Assembly: GCF_035916755.1 (NCBI RefSeq)
Contig: NZ_JAYWIX010000004.1
Span: forward strand, 186,001 to 250,000
Origin: Rothia sp035916755
GTDB lineage: Bacteria; Actinomycetota; Actinomycetes; Actinomycetales; Micrococcaceae
Direction of reading: 5' to 3'
DNA length: 64,000 bases
Part shown: positions 25,312 through 33,508 of the stretch, piece after piece
Layout of the letters: the number at the start of each line of letters is the position of its first letter
How positions within the stretch are numbered: the first letter of the stretch is position 1
Position numbers and translations under genes: made by a program
Notes under the pieces: generated by a model
The model's database searches: none
What the model saw: the letters and a program-made list of their open reading frames with translations, nothing else
Told to the model about the DNA's origin: nothing

Positions 25312-25324
25312 ATTGTTGAACAAT
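25312..25324. promoter_or_regulatory. Second copy of the ATTGTTGAACAAT operator
   Basis: Identical to 17130-17142 and centred about 80 bp upstream of the NRAMP-like start on the minus strand. The rest of 25239-25636 has no convincing gene. One minus frame (about 25345-25600) gives a Ser/Pro-rich sequence that might be a wall-protein remnant, but I would not call it. Confidence 0.6.
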
Positions 25325-25636
25325 CGCAAGAGAAGCCAGGCTTGGTCTCTGGGCAATACGAGGCCGCCCACCCCGGCGGCCGGCTGATCACTGGGGTGCA
25401 CGGAAGGCTGAGTGCTCGGCTGCTGGCTGGGCTCAGGGCTGGGGGTATTCTCAGCTGCAGCCAGGCAATCGTCAATCGCCGCCCCACCTGCAGCAAAGAC
25501 CGCGCGCTGGGTCTCGCTGTGGGCTGTGGTGCCGTCGGGCAGCTGGGCGCAGTGAGGGGGCGGACGCGGGTGCTTGGTTCTGCATTGCGGTCTTTCTAGT
25601 GTGTGCGGGGTGGGTGACGAGAAGAGCCCCATGAGT

Positions 25637-25651
25637 TGAGAATGATTATCA
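25637..25651. promoter_or_regulatory. Zur/Fur-family box upstream of the anchored-repeat ABC operon
   Basis: TGAGAATGATTATCA is a 7-1-7 inverted repeat with one mismatch, close to published actinobacterial Zur boxes (TGAxAATxATTxTCA-like). It lies 58-72 bp upstream of the ATG at 25709. Zur, Fur and related metal repressors share this shape, so zinc is favoured by the downstream genes rather than by the box alone. Confidence 0.65.
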
Positions 25652-25708
25652 TTAACGATATTCTATGTGTCGAGAAAAGCCAAACAACACACAGCTAGAA
25701 AGCACACC

Positions 25709-27805
25709 ATGTACCAGTTCCCCCGAGCCCTCTCGGTTGCAGCCCTTTCCGTGGCCCTGCTTGCAGGCCCCCTAGCAGCCTCACCCGCAGTAGCCGAGCA
25801 GGAACGTCCTACCCCTAGTGCCAGCCAGACAGCCCCCACCGCAGGCGAAGAAGCCTCGGCACGCACCGTCCTCACCGTCGAGCACACCGATGCCCTGGCC
25901 ATGGCTCTAGCCGACGGCCAGCTAGATCTCTTCACCTACGCCGACCTACCCGGCGCCCCGCACACCCGCCTTGACCCCGCCCAGACGGTCTTCAACCTGC
26001 AAGACCGCACTGAAACCAAGGTCAGCGTGCCCGCAGGGTTCGATTTTTTGGGTGCCGAGGGGTCAACCGTCTGGCTGGCACCCCAGACCCAGGTAGCCGG
26101 GGTTCTCTGGCCCGGCTGGAATACCGAGGGCATCCGCCCCGGTGAGCTGGTCAACGACACACTGACCATAGAACTCGTAAAAACCAAGGCCCCCGAGGGC
26201 GGTGCGGTCGAGGTCTTCCAGTCCTCCCCCTTCGGCACCGAGCGGGTCTTTAGCTCCCGCGAGAGCCTGTCCGCCCTACAGCAGCCGGTTGGTTCCCACG
26301 TGCACGCCAACTGGGCTTTCACCGCCACCGGTACCTATGAGCTCACTTTCCGCGCCAGTGCCACCCGGGCGGACGGCACCCCCGTCAGCGCCGAGCAGAC
26401 CTACACCTTTGTGGTGGGGCAGCTCCCCGCCGAACTGGGCGGCTCAACCGAGGCCGCCCAGCCGACCGCTACTCCCTCCCCCAGCGCGGCACCCAAGATA
26501 CCTTCACCTACTAACCCTGAGCCCAGCGCGCCTGCACCGGTAGAAACGACAGAGGCAGCGGCGTCCGAACCGGCAGCCCCCACCTACGCTCCCTTCAACC
26601 CGGCACCAGCCCCCGGCAGTAGCCAGGAAGGCACCAGCGCCCAGACCAGCCAGCAGCATGCGGCCCCGGCTGAGGGAGGCAGCCCCCAGGTTCACCAGGC
26701 ACCGGCTACCCAAAACCCAGCTCAACCACACCCCGCCCAGCAGCACTCAGTGGCAGGCGGCAGCGGGGGCACCGCGCCCCAGCAGTGCCTGGCCACCGAG
26801 GAACTGGTAAAACCTGCCGAGCAATCCCAGCAGGGTGAGGCAGGTACGGCTAACCGGGCGTCCGCGCGCACCCTGGATAAGCCCGCCTTCACCATCCAAA
26901 AGGCCGTCAACACAAGCACCGACAAAGCCACCAGCGGCCACTTCGACTTCGGAGCGGTGCTGAGCGGCGGCAATCTCTCGGCCCAGATCAAAGACGACCG
27001 TACCTCCCCCGCCATCTGGAAGCAGTCCGATGCTCTGACCTTCGTGCTGGGTGACAGCGCCAAGACCACCATGCCCGGCGGCATGGGCCATATCGCCCCG
27101 GCCGGGGCCGAGATCTACCTAATTGGGGCAACCCAGCAGGCCACCGTACCCTGGGTCGGCTGGAACACCCAGCACCCCGAACTCGTTGCCCAGGCCTCCG
27201 GCCCAGCAACCCTCACCCTGACCGACCTGCAGGGTCCGGGTAGGCTGTCGGTCTTCCTCTCCGGCAACTTTGGATCAGCTGGAACCACCGTCTTTAACGG
27301 GGTGGGCGACTCCTTCTCGGTTCCGCTCAACACCCACCAGCACGCCAACTGGGTCTTCACCGCCCCCGGCGTTTACTCCGCGACCCTCACCTGGTCTGTG
27401 CCGCTCAAGAGCGGCGGGCAGGTTTCGGCCAGCGGCACCCTGAATTTTGAGGTGGGCGATATTGCTCGGGCTGAACAGCAGCCCCAGCAACAGGACGCCG
27501 GTAGCGGCTCTAATTCCAAGGCCCCCGCAGGTGGTGGGCAGGGCTCTGTCGATAGCACCACCGGCCTGGTCACTCGACCCGACGGTTCCCAGGTGCGCAT
27601 TGTGGGTAAGACCGCCGATGGGCGCGACTGCACCCTGAGCGAGGACGAACTCGCCAAGGCCCAGCAGGCTTCAGCCCGGGGCGAGCTGGCCTACACCGGC
27701 ACCTCATCAGCTGGCACCCTCGCCGCAGCCGGTGGCCTGGTCCTGCTGGCCGGGGCGGGCGTCCTGCTCTTTGCTCGCCGTCGCTCTGCCCGCCGTGCAG
27801 CGTAA
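25709..27805 (+). CDS. LAXTG-anchored wall protein with two anchored-repeat (TIGR03769-like) domains
   Basis: 698 residues from the ATG at 25709. A signal peptide (about 1-30, ending SPAVA) leads to two related surface domains. The first (about 65-250) ends with VHANWAFTATGTYELTFRASA. The second (about 400-590) contains VPWVGWNTQHPEL and HQHANWVFTAPGVYSATLTW. The histidine-containing (V/Q)HANW(A/V)FTA motif recurs in every surface protein of this operon. A Pro/Gln-rich stretch with a cysteine separates them. The C-terminus is a sortase signal: LAYTG, a hydrophobic helix and RRRSARR, fitting class E sortases. This is the wall component of the anchored-repeat ABC transporter system (TIGR03773 type). 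The histidines suggest metal capture; that is inference. Confidence 0.85.
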   Translation: MYQFPRALSVAALSVALLAGPLAASPAVAEQERPTPSASQTAPTAGEEASARTVLTVEHTDALAMALADGQLDLFTYADLPGAPHTRLDPAQTVFNLQDRTETKVSVPAGFDFLGAEGSTVWLAPQTQVAGVLWPGWNTEGIRPGELVNDTLTIELVKTKAPEGGAVEVFQSSPFGTERVFSSRESLSALQQPVGSHVHANWAFTATGTYELTFRASATRADGTPVSAEQTYTFVVGQLPAELGGSTEAAQPTATPSPSAAPKIPSPTNPEPSAPAPVETTEAAASEPAAPTYAPFNPAPAPGSSQEGTSAQTSQQHAAPAEGGSPQVHQAPATQNPAQPHPAQQHSVAGGSGGTAPQQCLATEELVKPAEQSQQGEAGTANRASARTLDKPAFTIQKAVNTSTDKATSGHFDFGAVLSGGNLSAQIKDDRTSPAIWKQSDALTFVLGDSAKTTMPGGMGHIAPAGAEIYLIGATQQATVPWVGWNTQHPELVAQASGPATLTLTDLQGPGRLSVFLSGNFGSAGTTVFNGVGDSFSVPLNTHQHANWVFTAPGVYSATLTWSVPLKSGGQVSASGTLNFEVGDIARAEQQPQQQDAGSGSNSKAPAGGGQGSVDSTTGLVTRPDGSQVRIVGKTADGRDCTLSEDELAKAQQASARGELAYTGTSSAGTLAAAGGLVLLAGAGVLLFARRRSARRAA

Positions 27806-29369
27806 CCGACTACTCCGTTGTGTCCCGCTTCTGCTGACCGCCCTACTGGCCCTCACCGGTTGTGGCGGCGCAGGGGCCCGGGGGCAGGAGGGCCTGCAGG
27901 TGGTGGCATCCACTCCCATCCTGGCAGACCTGGCCACGGCCGTTGCCGGGGACAGGGCCCAGGTGACCTCCCTGGTACCAGCCGGGGCTGACCCCCACAC
28001 CTACGAGCCCTCCCTGCGCGATGTTCGCGACGTAGCCTACGCCGACGTAGCCTTCACCAACGGCCTCTTGTTGGAGCAGCAGAAGCTGGTACGCACGGTT
28101 GATGCAAACCTGCCCGAGGGGGCGCTTTCGGTGGCGGTTGCCGAAGAGATTGAGAGCTACGGGGGCAGCCTGATTCCGATTGTTGAGGACGCCTCCCTCG
28201 ACTCCATCTGGCTGGGCCTGCGCACTTCCGGCGCCCCGCGCGATGCCGACCTGGGTCGTGACGCCTCAGTCACTTTCAGGGCCACTGCCGCCAGCGGACC
28301 GGGCCAGCTGGCCGCCTTTATCACCGGAACCTTCGGGTCGGTTGAGAAAGTGGCGGACTCCGGTGCGGACAGCAGCACACAGGCCGGGAATCTGGGGGAA
28401 ACCTCCCTACCCCTTCAGGCCCACACCCATCTTTCATGGGCATATACTCAACCAGGTATATACTCCCTGGAGCTTGAAGCTCAGGCCCGCAGTGCCGACG
28501 GCGCGGCCCTGGACGGCCTCACCGACGTCCGCCCAACCACCGTGCACTTTTCCGTCGGCATCTCACCCGACGCCCAGGCCCGCGCCCTCCAGGAAGCCAC
28601 AGGTCAGCCCGTCACCGTACTCGATGCCGGGCATGCCGACCTCACCGCCCAGCTCGACACCGGCCGCCTGGTGATTCGTACCGACTCCGACGGGCAGGTA
28701 GCTGAACACGACCCCGCCACCACCGTCATTGCGGTACCCTCCCGCACCCTGCAGGAGCTCCCCACCGGGCCCCAGTACCGCTTCCTCGGTAAACCCGGCG
28801 ACCAGGTCTACCTGCTGGCCCAGGCGGTGCTGGGCAAGCACGTCCACGGCGAAATCGACCCACATATCTGGCACTCGGTTCCCAACGCCATGGCCGCCAC
28901 CCAGCTCATGCGCGACGCCCTGACCGCCGCCGACCCCGCCGGGGCAGCCACCTACCGGGCCAACACCGAAGCCCTGCTCACCGAACTGGCAGGCACCGAC
29001 CGGGAACTCCACCGCATCTACGGCCAGCTCCCCGATGCCGCCAAGAACCTGGTCACCACCCACGACGGCTACCGCTACCTGGCCTCAACCTACGGGCTCA
29101 CCGTCGCCGGCTACGTCTCCCCCGGCGCGGGCGTAGAACCCAGCATCCAGCAGCGCGAGCGCCTGCGCCGCACCATCGACGACCTGGCCGTGCCTGCCCT
29201 CTACACCGAACGCGGGTCGATGAACAGGACGCCGGTGCTCCAGCAGGTGGGCAACGAAACCGGGGTGCGGGTCTGCGAACTCTACTCTGACTCCCTCGAT
29301 GCAGATGCCCCCAGCTACTCCCAGATGATGCTGTCCAACGCGCAGGCCATTACCGACTGTTCCACCTAG
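27795..29369 (+). CDS. Substrate-binding lipoprotein of the anchored-repeat ABC transporter (ZnuA-like, with inserted domain)
   Basis: 524 residues from the GTG at 27795, inside the previous gene, chosen because it puts the lipobox LALTGC at residues 18-23. The first part is ZnuA/cluster A-I-like: STPILADLATAVAG, GADPHTYEPSLRDV (metal-ligand histidine), FTNGLLLE. Then a domain of ~150 residues like the surface repeats is inserted (THLSWAYTQPGIYSLELEA). The binding-protein fold resumes with HGEIDPHIWHSVPNA and ends with an AVPALYTE-like strand and MLSNAQAITDC. The insertion splits the binding protein, the hallmark of TIGR03772 proteins. It probably delivers zinc or manganese to the permease. 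Confidence 0.87.
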   Translation: MQRNRLLRCVPLLLTALLALTGCGGAGARGQEGLQVVASTPILADLATAVAGDRAQVTSLVPAGADPHTYEPSLRDVRDVAYADVAFTNGLLLEQQKLVRTVDANLPEGALSVAVAEEIESYGGSLIPIVEDASLDSIWLGLRTSGAPRDADLGRDASVTFRATAASGPGQLAAFITGTFGSVEKVADSGADSSTQAGNLGETSLPLQAHTHLSWAYTQPGIYSLELEAQARSADGAALDGLTDVRPTTVHFSVGISPDAQARALQEATGQPVTVLDAGHADLTAQLDTGRLVIRTDSDGQVAEHDPATTVIAVPSRTLQELPTGPQYRFLGKPGDQVYLLAQAVLGKHVHGEIDPHIWHSVPNAMAATQLMRDALTAADPAGAATYRANTEALLTELAGTDRELHRIYGQLPDAAKNLVTTHDGYRYLASTYGLTVAGYVSPGAGVEPSIQQRERLRRTIDDLAVPALYTERGSMNRTPVLQQVGNETGVRVCELYSDSLDADAPSYSQMMLSNAQAITDCST

Positions 29370-29382
29370 CCCAAGGATTTCC

Positions 29383-30423
29383 ATGAAAGTCTCTCCCCGA
29401 TTCACTACCGCCCTGGCCCTAGCAGCCCTGCTGGTGCCTGCGTCCGCTCTGACCCCCGCAGCCTACGCGGCCGAAGAGAACAAGAGCGCCGAAGAGCGCG
29501 CCCTGGAGCAAACCCTCTCTCCCGACGAGCCGGTAGTAACCGGCCAGCATGAGATTGCCGCCGGGCATGTCGATATGGGCCCGGCCTTCGTCGAGGGCTC
29601 CTGGGAACTCATGTTCCGTGACGATTCAACCACCGAGCCGGTTTGGCGCGACCCTGCCGAGGTGGTGCTGCGCGGTAACGACACTGCCATGATGGCTGTG
29701 CCCGACGACCCCCGCTACTCCTTTGTGCAGGCAGCCGCCGGTGAGCAGGTCTACGTGATCCCGCAGACCGAACTGGCCGGGGTGGTCTGGCCCGGCTGGA
29801 ATACCCAGAACCCCCAGGTGGTGGAGCGCCTGGGCCGCGGCGTCACCTTCACTCTTGAAGGGGTAGAGGGCCCCGGCGGCTTCTCCATGTACCTGGAAAA
29901 CGGCACCTTTGGGGCACCGGAAGTGCTATGGACCTCCGATGCCACCGACCCCCAGGACATCTTCGTTGAACCCAACGTGCACTCCCACGCTAATTGGGTC
30001 TTCACCGCCCCCGGCGCCTACTACCTGACCGTGCGCGCCCACGCTGAGCTGGCCGACGGCACCGTCGTCAGCGACACCGCCCGCCTGCTTTTCGCCGTGG
30101 GTTCTGAAGTAACGAATGAGCAGGTCTTTGCCGGGGCGGACGCCCTCGGTGCAGTTGACGAGGGCAGCCCAGCTGGCGAGAGCCAGGGGGAAGACCAGGA
30201 CACGAGCGCCCAGGCCACCGAGGCGACCTCCACCGCTGCGGCGGCTGGCGATTCAAGCACCGGCAGTGAAGCAGGGAACAGCGACTCCACCCTGCCGGTT
30301 GGCCTCATCGCCGGTGGTGGTGCGGCCCTTCTGGCCCTCATCGTCGGTGGTGTCCTCATAGCCCGCCGCTCCGCAGCCGCTAAGGCTGAAGCCTTCAAAG
30401 ACTCCGCCGGGGGCCGGGCATGA
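29383..30423 (+). CDS. Membrane-anchored surface protein with one anchored-repeat domain
   Basis: 346 residues. A signal peptide (about 1-29, ending AAYAA) precedes one surface repeat (about 50-245): AGHVDMGPAF, VVWPGWNTQNPQV, HSHANWVFTAPGAYYLTVRAHAEL in that region. Then come a Ser/Ala/Glu-rich stalk and a C-terminal helix (LIAGGGAALLALIVGGVLIA) with a short charged tail. There is no LPXTG-like motif, so it is held by the helix, unlike the LAYTG protein. Three grades of attachment (wall, lipid, membrane) thus present the same repeat. The stop overlaps the ATPase start by 4 bp. Confidence 0.83.
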   Translation: MKVSPRFTTALALAALLVPASALTPAAYAAEENKSAEERALEQTLSPDEPVVTGQHEIAAGHVDMGPAFVEGSWELMFRDDSTTEPVWRDPAEVVLRGNDTAMMAVPDDPRYSFVQAAAGEQVYVIPQTELAGVVWPGWNTQNPQVVERLGRGVTFTLEGVEGPGGFSMYLENGTFGAPEVLWTSDATDPQDIFVEPNVHSHANWVFTAPGAYYLTVRAHAELADGTVVSDTARLLFAVGSEVTNEQVFAGADALGAVDEGSPAGESQGEDQDTSAQATEATSTAAAAGDSSTGSEAGNSDSTLPVGLIAGGGAALLALIVGGVLIARRSAAAKAEAFKDSAGGRA

Positions 30424-31199
30424 CCGCAGTTTCCCCTCACCCGGCCCGAGAAACTCGGGTGGGGGCGTCCACACCGACCGTCACCATTAGCGGCCTGCAT
30501 GCAGGCTACCCGGGGCGGCCCGTCCTGACCGGCCTCAACCTAACCCTGCACCCCGGCGAATTCGTCGGCCTGATTGGGGCGAACGGTGCAGGCAAAACTA
30601 CCCTGCTGCGCTCCCTGCTCGGACTTGTGCCCATCGGTCAGGGGCAGATCGATATCCTCGGCACCCCGCCCCTCAAAGCCCGCGCCCACATCGGCTACGT
30701 GCCTCAAAAACACCTCTTCCAATGGGACTTCCCCATCACCGTCGAAAACGCCGTGATGAGCGGGCGCACCCGCGCCATCGGCTGGTTCCGCCGCCCCGGC
30801 CGCGCCGACTGGCAGGCCGTCTATTCAGCCCTTGAGAAGGCCGAACTCACCGACCTCAAAGACCGCCCCGTGGGCGAACTTTCCGGCGGGCAAAAGCAGC
30901 GAGTCCTGCTGGCTCGTGCGCTGGCGTCCGCCCCCAGGCTCCTACTGCTGGATGAACCCTTCACCGGTGTAGACGCTCCCACCCAGGACTCCCTCAACCG
31001 CCTCTACCGGTCGCTAGCCGCCGAAGGGATGACCATTCTGATGTCCACCCACGACATGGTTGCCGCCCGCGCCTGGTGCTCCCGCATCATCGGGGTGCGC
31101 GGCCACCTCGCCGTGGACGCCCCTGCTCAAGAACACAGCGTCGAAGAACTCTACGCCTTCCTGCACGGCCAGCACGAAGGGTGTGAACGAGCCCTATGA
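30420..31199 (+). CDS. Metal-type ABC transporter ATP-binding protein (anchored-repeat system)
   Basis: 259 residues. Walker A GANGAGKTTLL, Q-loop in GYVPQKHLFQWDFPITVENAVMSG (region), signature ELSGGQKQRVLLARAL, Walker B LLLLDEPFTGVD and H-loop MSTHDM are all intact. The sequence follows the ZnuC/MntA group (TIGR03771 type in this context). It overlaps its neighbours by 4 bp on each side, so it is tightly co-translated with the permease. An N-terminal extension of about 20 residues before the beta-strand TVTISGLHAGYPGRPVL is of no known function. Confidence 0.9.
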   Translation: MTAVSPHPARETRVGASTPTVTISGLHAGYPGRPVLTGLNLTLHPGEFVGLIGANGAGKTTLLRSLLGLVPIGQGQIDILGTPPLKARAHIGYVPQKHLFQWDFPITVENAVMSGRTRAIGWFRRPGRADWQAVYSALEKAELTDLKDRPVGELSGGQKQRVLLARALASAPRLLLLDEPFTGVDAPTQDSLNRLYRSLAAEGMTILMSTHDMVAARAWCSRIIGVRGHLAVDAPAQEHSVEELYAFLHGQHEGCERAL

Positions 31200-32059
31200 T
31201 TACTCCTTTCGAATTTATCCAAGACCTTTTCAACCCTAACCTGGCTTTCCTGGCACGAGCGCTGGCGGCGGTCGTCCTAGCCTCCCTGATTACTGGGCTG
31301 GTGGGCTGCCACGTGGTCATGCGCGGCATGGTCTTCATCGGTGACGCTGTTGCCCACTCAGTTTTCCCCGGCCTGGCAGTGGCCTTTGTGGTGGGCGGAT
31401 CGCTGGTGGTGGGCGGCCTGGTGGCAGGCGTCATCACCGCTATTTTGGTGGCGATTTTTAGCCAGAACCAGAAGCTCAAAGAGGACTCGGTTATCGGTAT
31501 TTTCTTTGCCGGGTCCTTCGCTCTGGGTATCACCATCATTTCCTTGGCGCCGGGCTACTCGGGGTCGGTGCAGGACTTTTTGTTTGGTTCTATCGTGGGC
31601 ATTTCAAACGCGGACGTCGCCCAGGCCGCGGCGATTGCGGCTGTACTGGCCCTTGTGTTGGGGCTCTTCCATAAGGAAATTGTGGCCGTATCGCTTGATA
31701 AGGAGAGTGCCAAGGCCGCGGGTCTGCCGGTGCTGGCCCTGGATATCCTGCTCTATGTGGTAGTCACAGTATCGGTTGTGATTTCTCTTCAGACCCTGGG
31801 TAATGTGCTGGTGCTAGCTCTGCTGGTGGTTCCGGCGGCGAGCGCCCGCCTGCTCTGTTCCACGCTGGGGCGCATGATGGTCTTTGCACCGGCCTTTGGG
31901 GCAGTGACATCCACGGTGGGGCTTTATCTTTCCTGGGCTTTCAACCTGCCTACCGGTGGCGTCATCGTGCTGACCATGATTGCCGGGTTCCTGATCTGTT
32001 GGGCGGTCAGTCGGGTACTTCACGGCCGCTTCCCCCTGAAAAGTGCAGCTTCCCGTTAA
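31196..32059 (+). CDS. Metal-type ABC transporter permease (anchored-repeat system)
   Basis: 287 residues with about eight or nine helices. Matches to the ZnuB/MntB family are GCHVVMRGMVFIGDAVAHSVFPGLA near residues 38-62 (region), EDSVIGIFFAGSFALGI, the coupling segment DFLFGSIVGIS, and LQTLGNVLVLALLVVPAASARLL. It would form a homodimer with the ATPase from the preceding gene. As the last gene of the operon it is followed by about 125 bp without a clear terminator before the next unit. Confidence 0.9.
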   Translation: MITPFEFIQDLFNPNLAFLARALAAVVLASLITGLVGCHVVMRGMVFIGDAVAHSVFPGLAVAFVVGGSLVVGGLVAGVITAILVAIFSQNQKLKEDSVIGIFFAGSFALGITIISLAPGYSGSVQDFLFGSIVGISNADVAQAAAIAAVLALVLGLFHKEIVAVSLDKESAKAAGLPVLALDILLYVVVTVSVVISLQTLGNVLVLALLVVPAASARLLCSTLGRMMVFAPAFGAVTSTVGLYLSWAFNLPTGGVIVLTMIAGFLICWAVSRVLHGRFPLKSAASR

Positions 32060-32184
32060 AAAAGTGACAGGCACGTGCACTTTTCCGGGGCATCTTCTGG
32101 GGAGATTTACCCTCTACTTGCTTTTGGCTCCTGACACCGGAAAGATAGTAAGTGAACTGTTATCAATCAAGTGAAGGAGCGCCC

Positions 32185-32505
32185 GTGATTTTCATTGTTG
32201 TGAAGTACCAGGTTAAGGACGGCGACCGCGAAGGCTTTTTGGCTGCTACCCGTGAGTTCACCGAAGCTACCCGCGCTGAGCCGGGCAATAAGTGGTTTGA
32301 GTGGTCACTGAGCGTTGAGGACCCCAACGAGGTTGTTCTGGTTGAGGCTTTTGAGGACGACGCCGCGGCAGCTCACGTAGAGTCAGACCACTTCGCCAAG
32401 GGACTGGAAGCTATGAAGCCCTGGCTGGCCGAGACTCCCAAGATTATTTCTCGCACGATCGACGGCAATGACTGGGATGAAATGGGAGAGCTGAAAATTT
32501 CGTAG
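32185..32505 (+). CDS. Antibiotic biosynthesis monooxygenase (ABM) domain protein
   Basis: 106 residues from the GTG at 32185, with GAAGGAG (32173-32179) as ribosome site. The ferredoxin-like dimeric barrel of the ABM family is indicated by IFIVVKYQVKDGDREGFL, then TRAEPGNKWFEWSLS, EVVLVEAFEDDAAAAHV and HFAKGLEAMKPWLAE. Family members include quinol monooxygenases and heme degraders. Here no heme ligand set is evident, so the activity is open. It is monocistronic with a strong terminator. Confidence 0.82.
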   Translation: MIFIVVKYQVKDGDREGFLAATREFTEATRAEPGNKWFEWSLSVEDPNEVVLVEAFEDDAAAAHVESDHFAKGLEAMKPWLAETPKIISRTIDGNDWDEMGELKIS

Positions 32506-32517
32506 CTTTCCCGTACC

Positions 32518-32562
32518 AGGACGCCGGTGGGCAGGTAGTTGCCCACCGGCGTCCTTGTTTTT
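32518..32562 (+). terminator. Terminator with inverted GGACGCCGGTGGGCA arms
   Basis: AGGACGCCGGTGGGCA (32518-32533) pairs with TGCCCACCGGCGTCCT and is followed by TGTTTTTG. Both arms contain the GGACGCC motif in its extended form. Confidence 0.85.
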
Positions 32563-32682
32563 GTTCTCGGTCTTGTGCCCGGGGTGTTGGGCTGGGGGTT
32601 ATCTCTTGACCGATTGACTAGAATGGGTGTAGAGGTCGCCGTGGGGCGTCCTGATTTTTACTGCCTACGACCGGGGAGCCAC

Positions 32683-33504
32683 ATGACTTTGCCGAACGCC
32701 GCCCAGGCCCACCACGATGAGCATCTTGATGCCGACCATGCGTCGGTTTCGCTTGCTGTTTCTACCGTGATTTTGGCTCTGCGACGTAAGGAGGGCGAGT
32801 CTCAACATTCGCTGTGGCTGCCTCTGGTGCGTCGTTTGCGTGAGCCTTATAAGGGTCAGTGGGCTTTGCCGGGTGGCCCTCTCCAGCCCGATATGTCTCT
32901 TGAAGAGGCCGCTGGTTATACCCTTCAGCGGGCGACCGGCCTGGTGCCGGGGTATCTTGAGCAGCTCTATGCTTTTGGCGATGTTCACCGCACCCCGGAT
33001 TACAAGATTATGCGTGAGGGTGGCTCTCTGCCTGTTCCCGCTGAGGAAGACCGGCATGAGCGTGTGGTGTCGGTGATTTACTGGGCGTCGATCCCCCAGA
33101 CCGAGGTGAACCGAACCCGCGTGCACGAGAATATCCGCTGGTTCCCGATTGACGAGCTCCCTATCCTGGCGTTTGACCATAACGAGATCGTTGAGTACGC
33201 CCTCTACCGCCTGCAGAATAAGGTGGAGTACTCCCGCATCGCCCACTCCTTCTTGGGTGAGGAGTTCACGCTCGCCCAGCTGCGTGAGGTCTACGAAGCG
33301 ATTTTAGGTCGGGCGCTTGACCCGGCGAACTTCCGCCGTCAGATTGCGGCGTCCAAGTCTATTATTGATACAGGTAAGCGTGTTGAGGGGACCCGCCACC
33401 GCCCGCCGCGTCTTTACCGTTACAATCACTCGCGTGCTTTCGCGGATCAGGGCCCTCTGGGCATGTACCGTGAGGCCGCCTATAACGCCGAACAGGGGAA
33501 GTAA
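32683..33504 (+). CDS. NUDIX-domain transcriptional regulator of the NrtR type
   Basis: About 273 residues from the ATG at 32683 (MTLPNAAQAHHDEHLDA), with GGGGAG seven bases upstream. Residues ~22-165 are a NUDIX fold: LREPYKGQWALPGGPLQPDM, then LEEAAGYTLQRATGL where the Nudix box GX5EX7REUXEEXGU is degenerate (REVXEE-type residues missing), as in regulators that bind but do not hydrolyse ADP-ribose-like ligands. Residues ~195-255 are a winged helix: LGEEFTLAQLREVYEAILG, DPANFRRQIAASKSIIDTGKR in that region. NrtR controls NAD biosynthesis genes, but none are nearby, so the target is unknown. Confidence 0.8.
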   Translation: MTLPNAAQAHHDEHLDADHASVSLAVSTVILALRRKEGESQHSLWLPLVRRLREPYKGQWALPGGPLQPDMSLEEAAGYTLQRATGLVPGYLEQLYAFGDVHRTPDYKIMREGGSLPVPAEEDRHERVVSVIYWASIPQTEVNRTRVHENIRWFPIDELPILAFDHNEIVEYALYRLQNKVEYSRIAHSFLGEEFTLAQLREVYEAILGRALDPANFRRQIAASKSIIDTGKRVEGTRHRPPRLYRYNHSRAFADQGPLGMYREAAYNAEQGK

Positions 33505-33508
33505 ATTT

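Noticed and set aside
25345..25600. Ser/Pro-rich minus-strand frame upstream of the wall-protein operon
   Set aside because: It lacks a convincing start and any domain, and runs out of frame into the antisense of the transporter gene. Could be a decayed wall protein, but the support is too thin.
33317..33508. Upstream extension of the nuclease-like lipoprotein
   Set aside because: The extension overlaps the regulator gene and removes the signal peptide from the N-terminus. The ATG at 33509 gives a proper lipobox.
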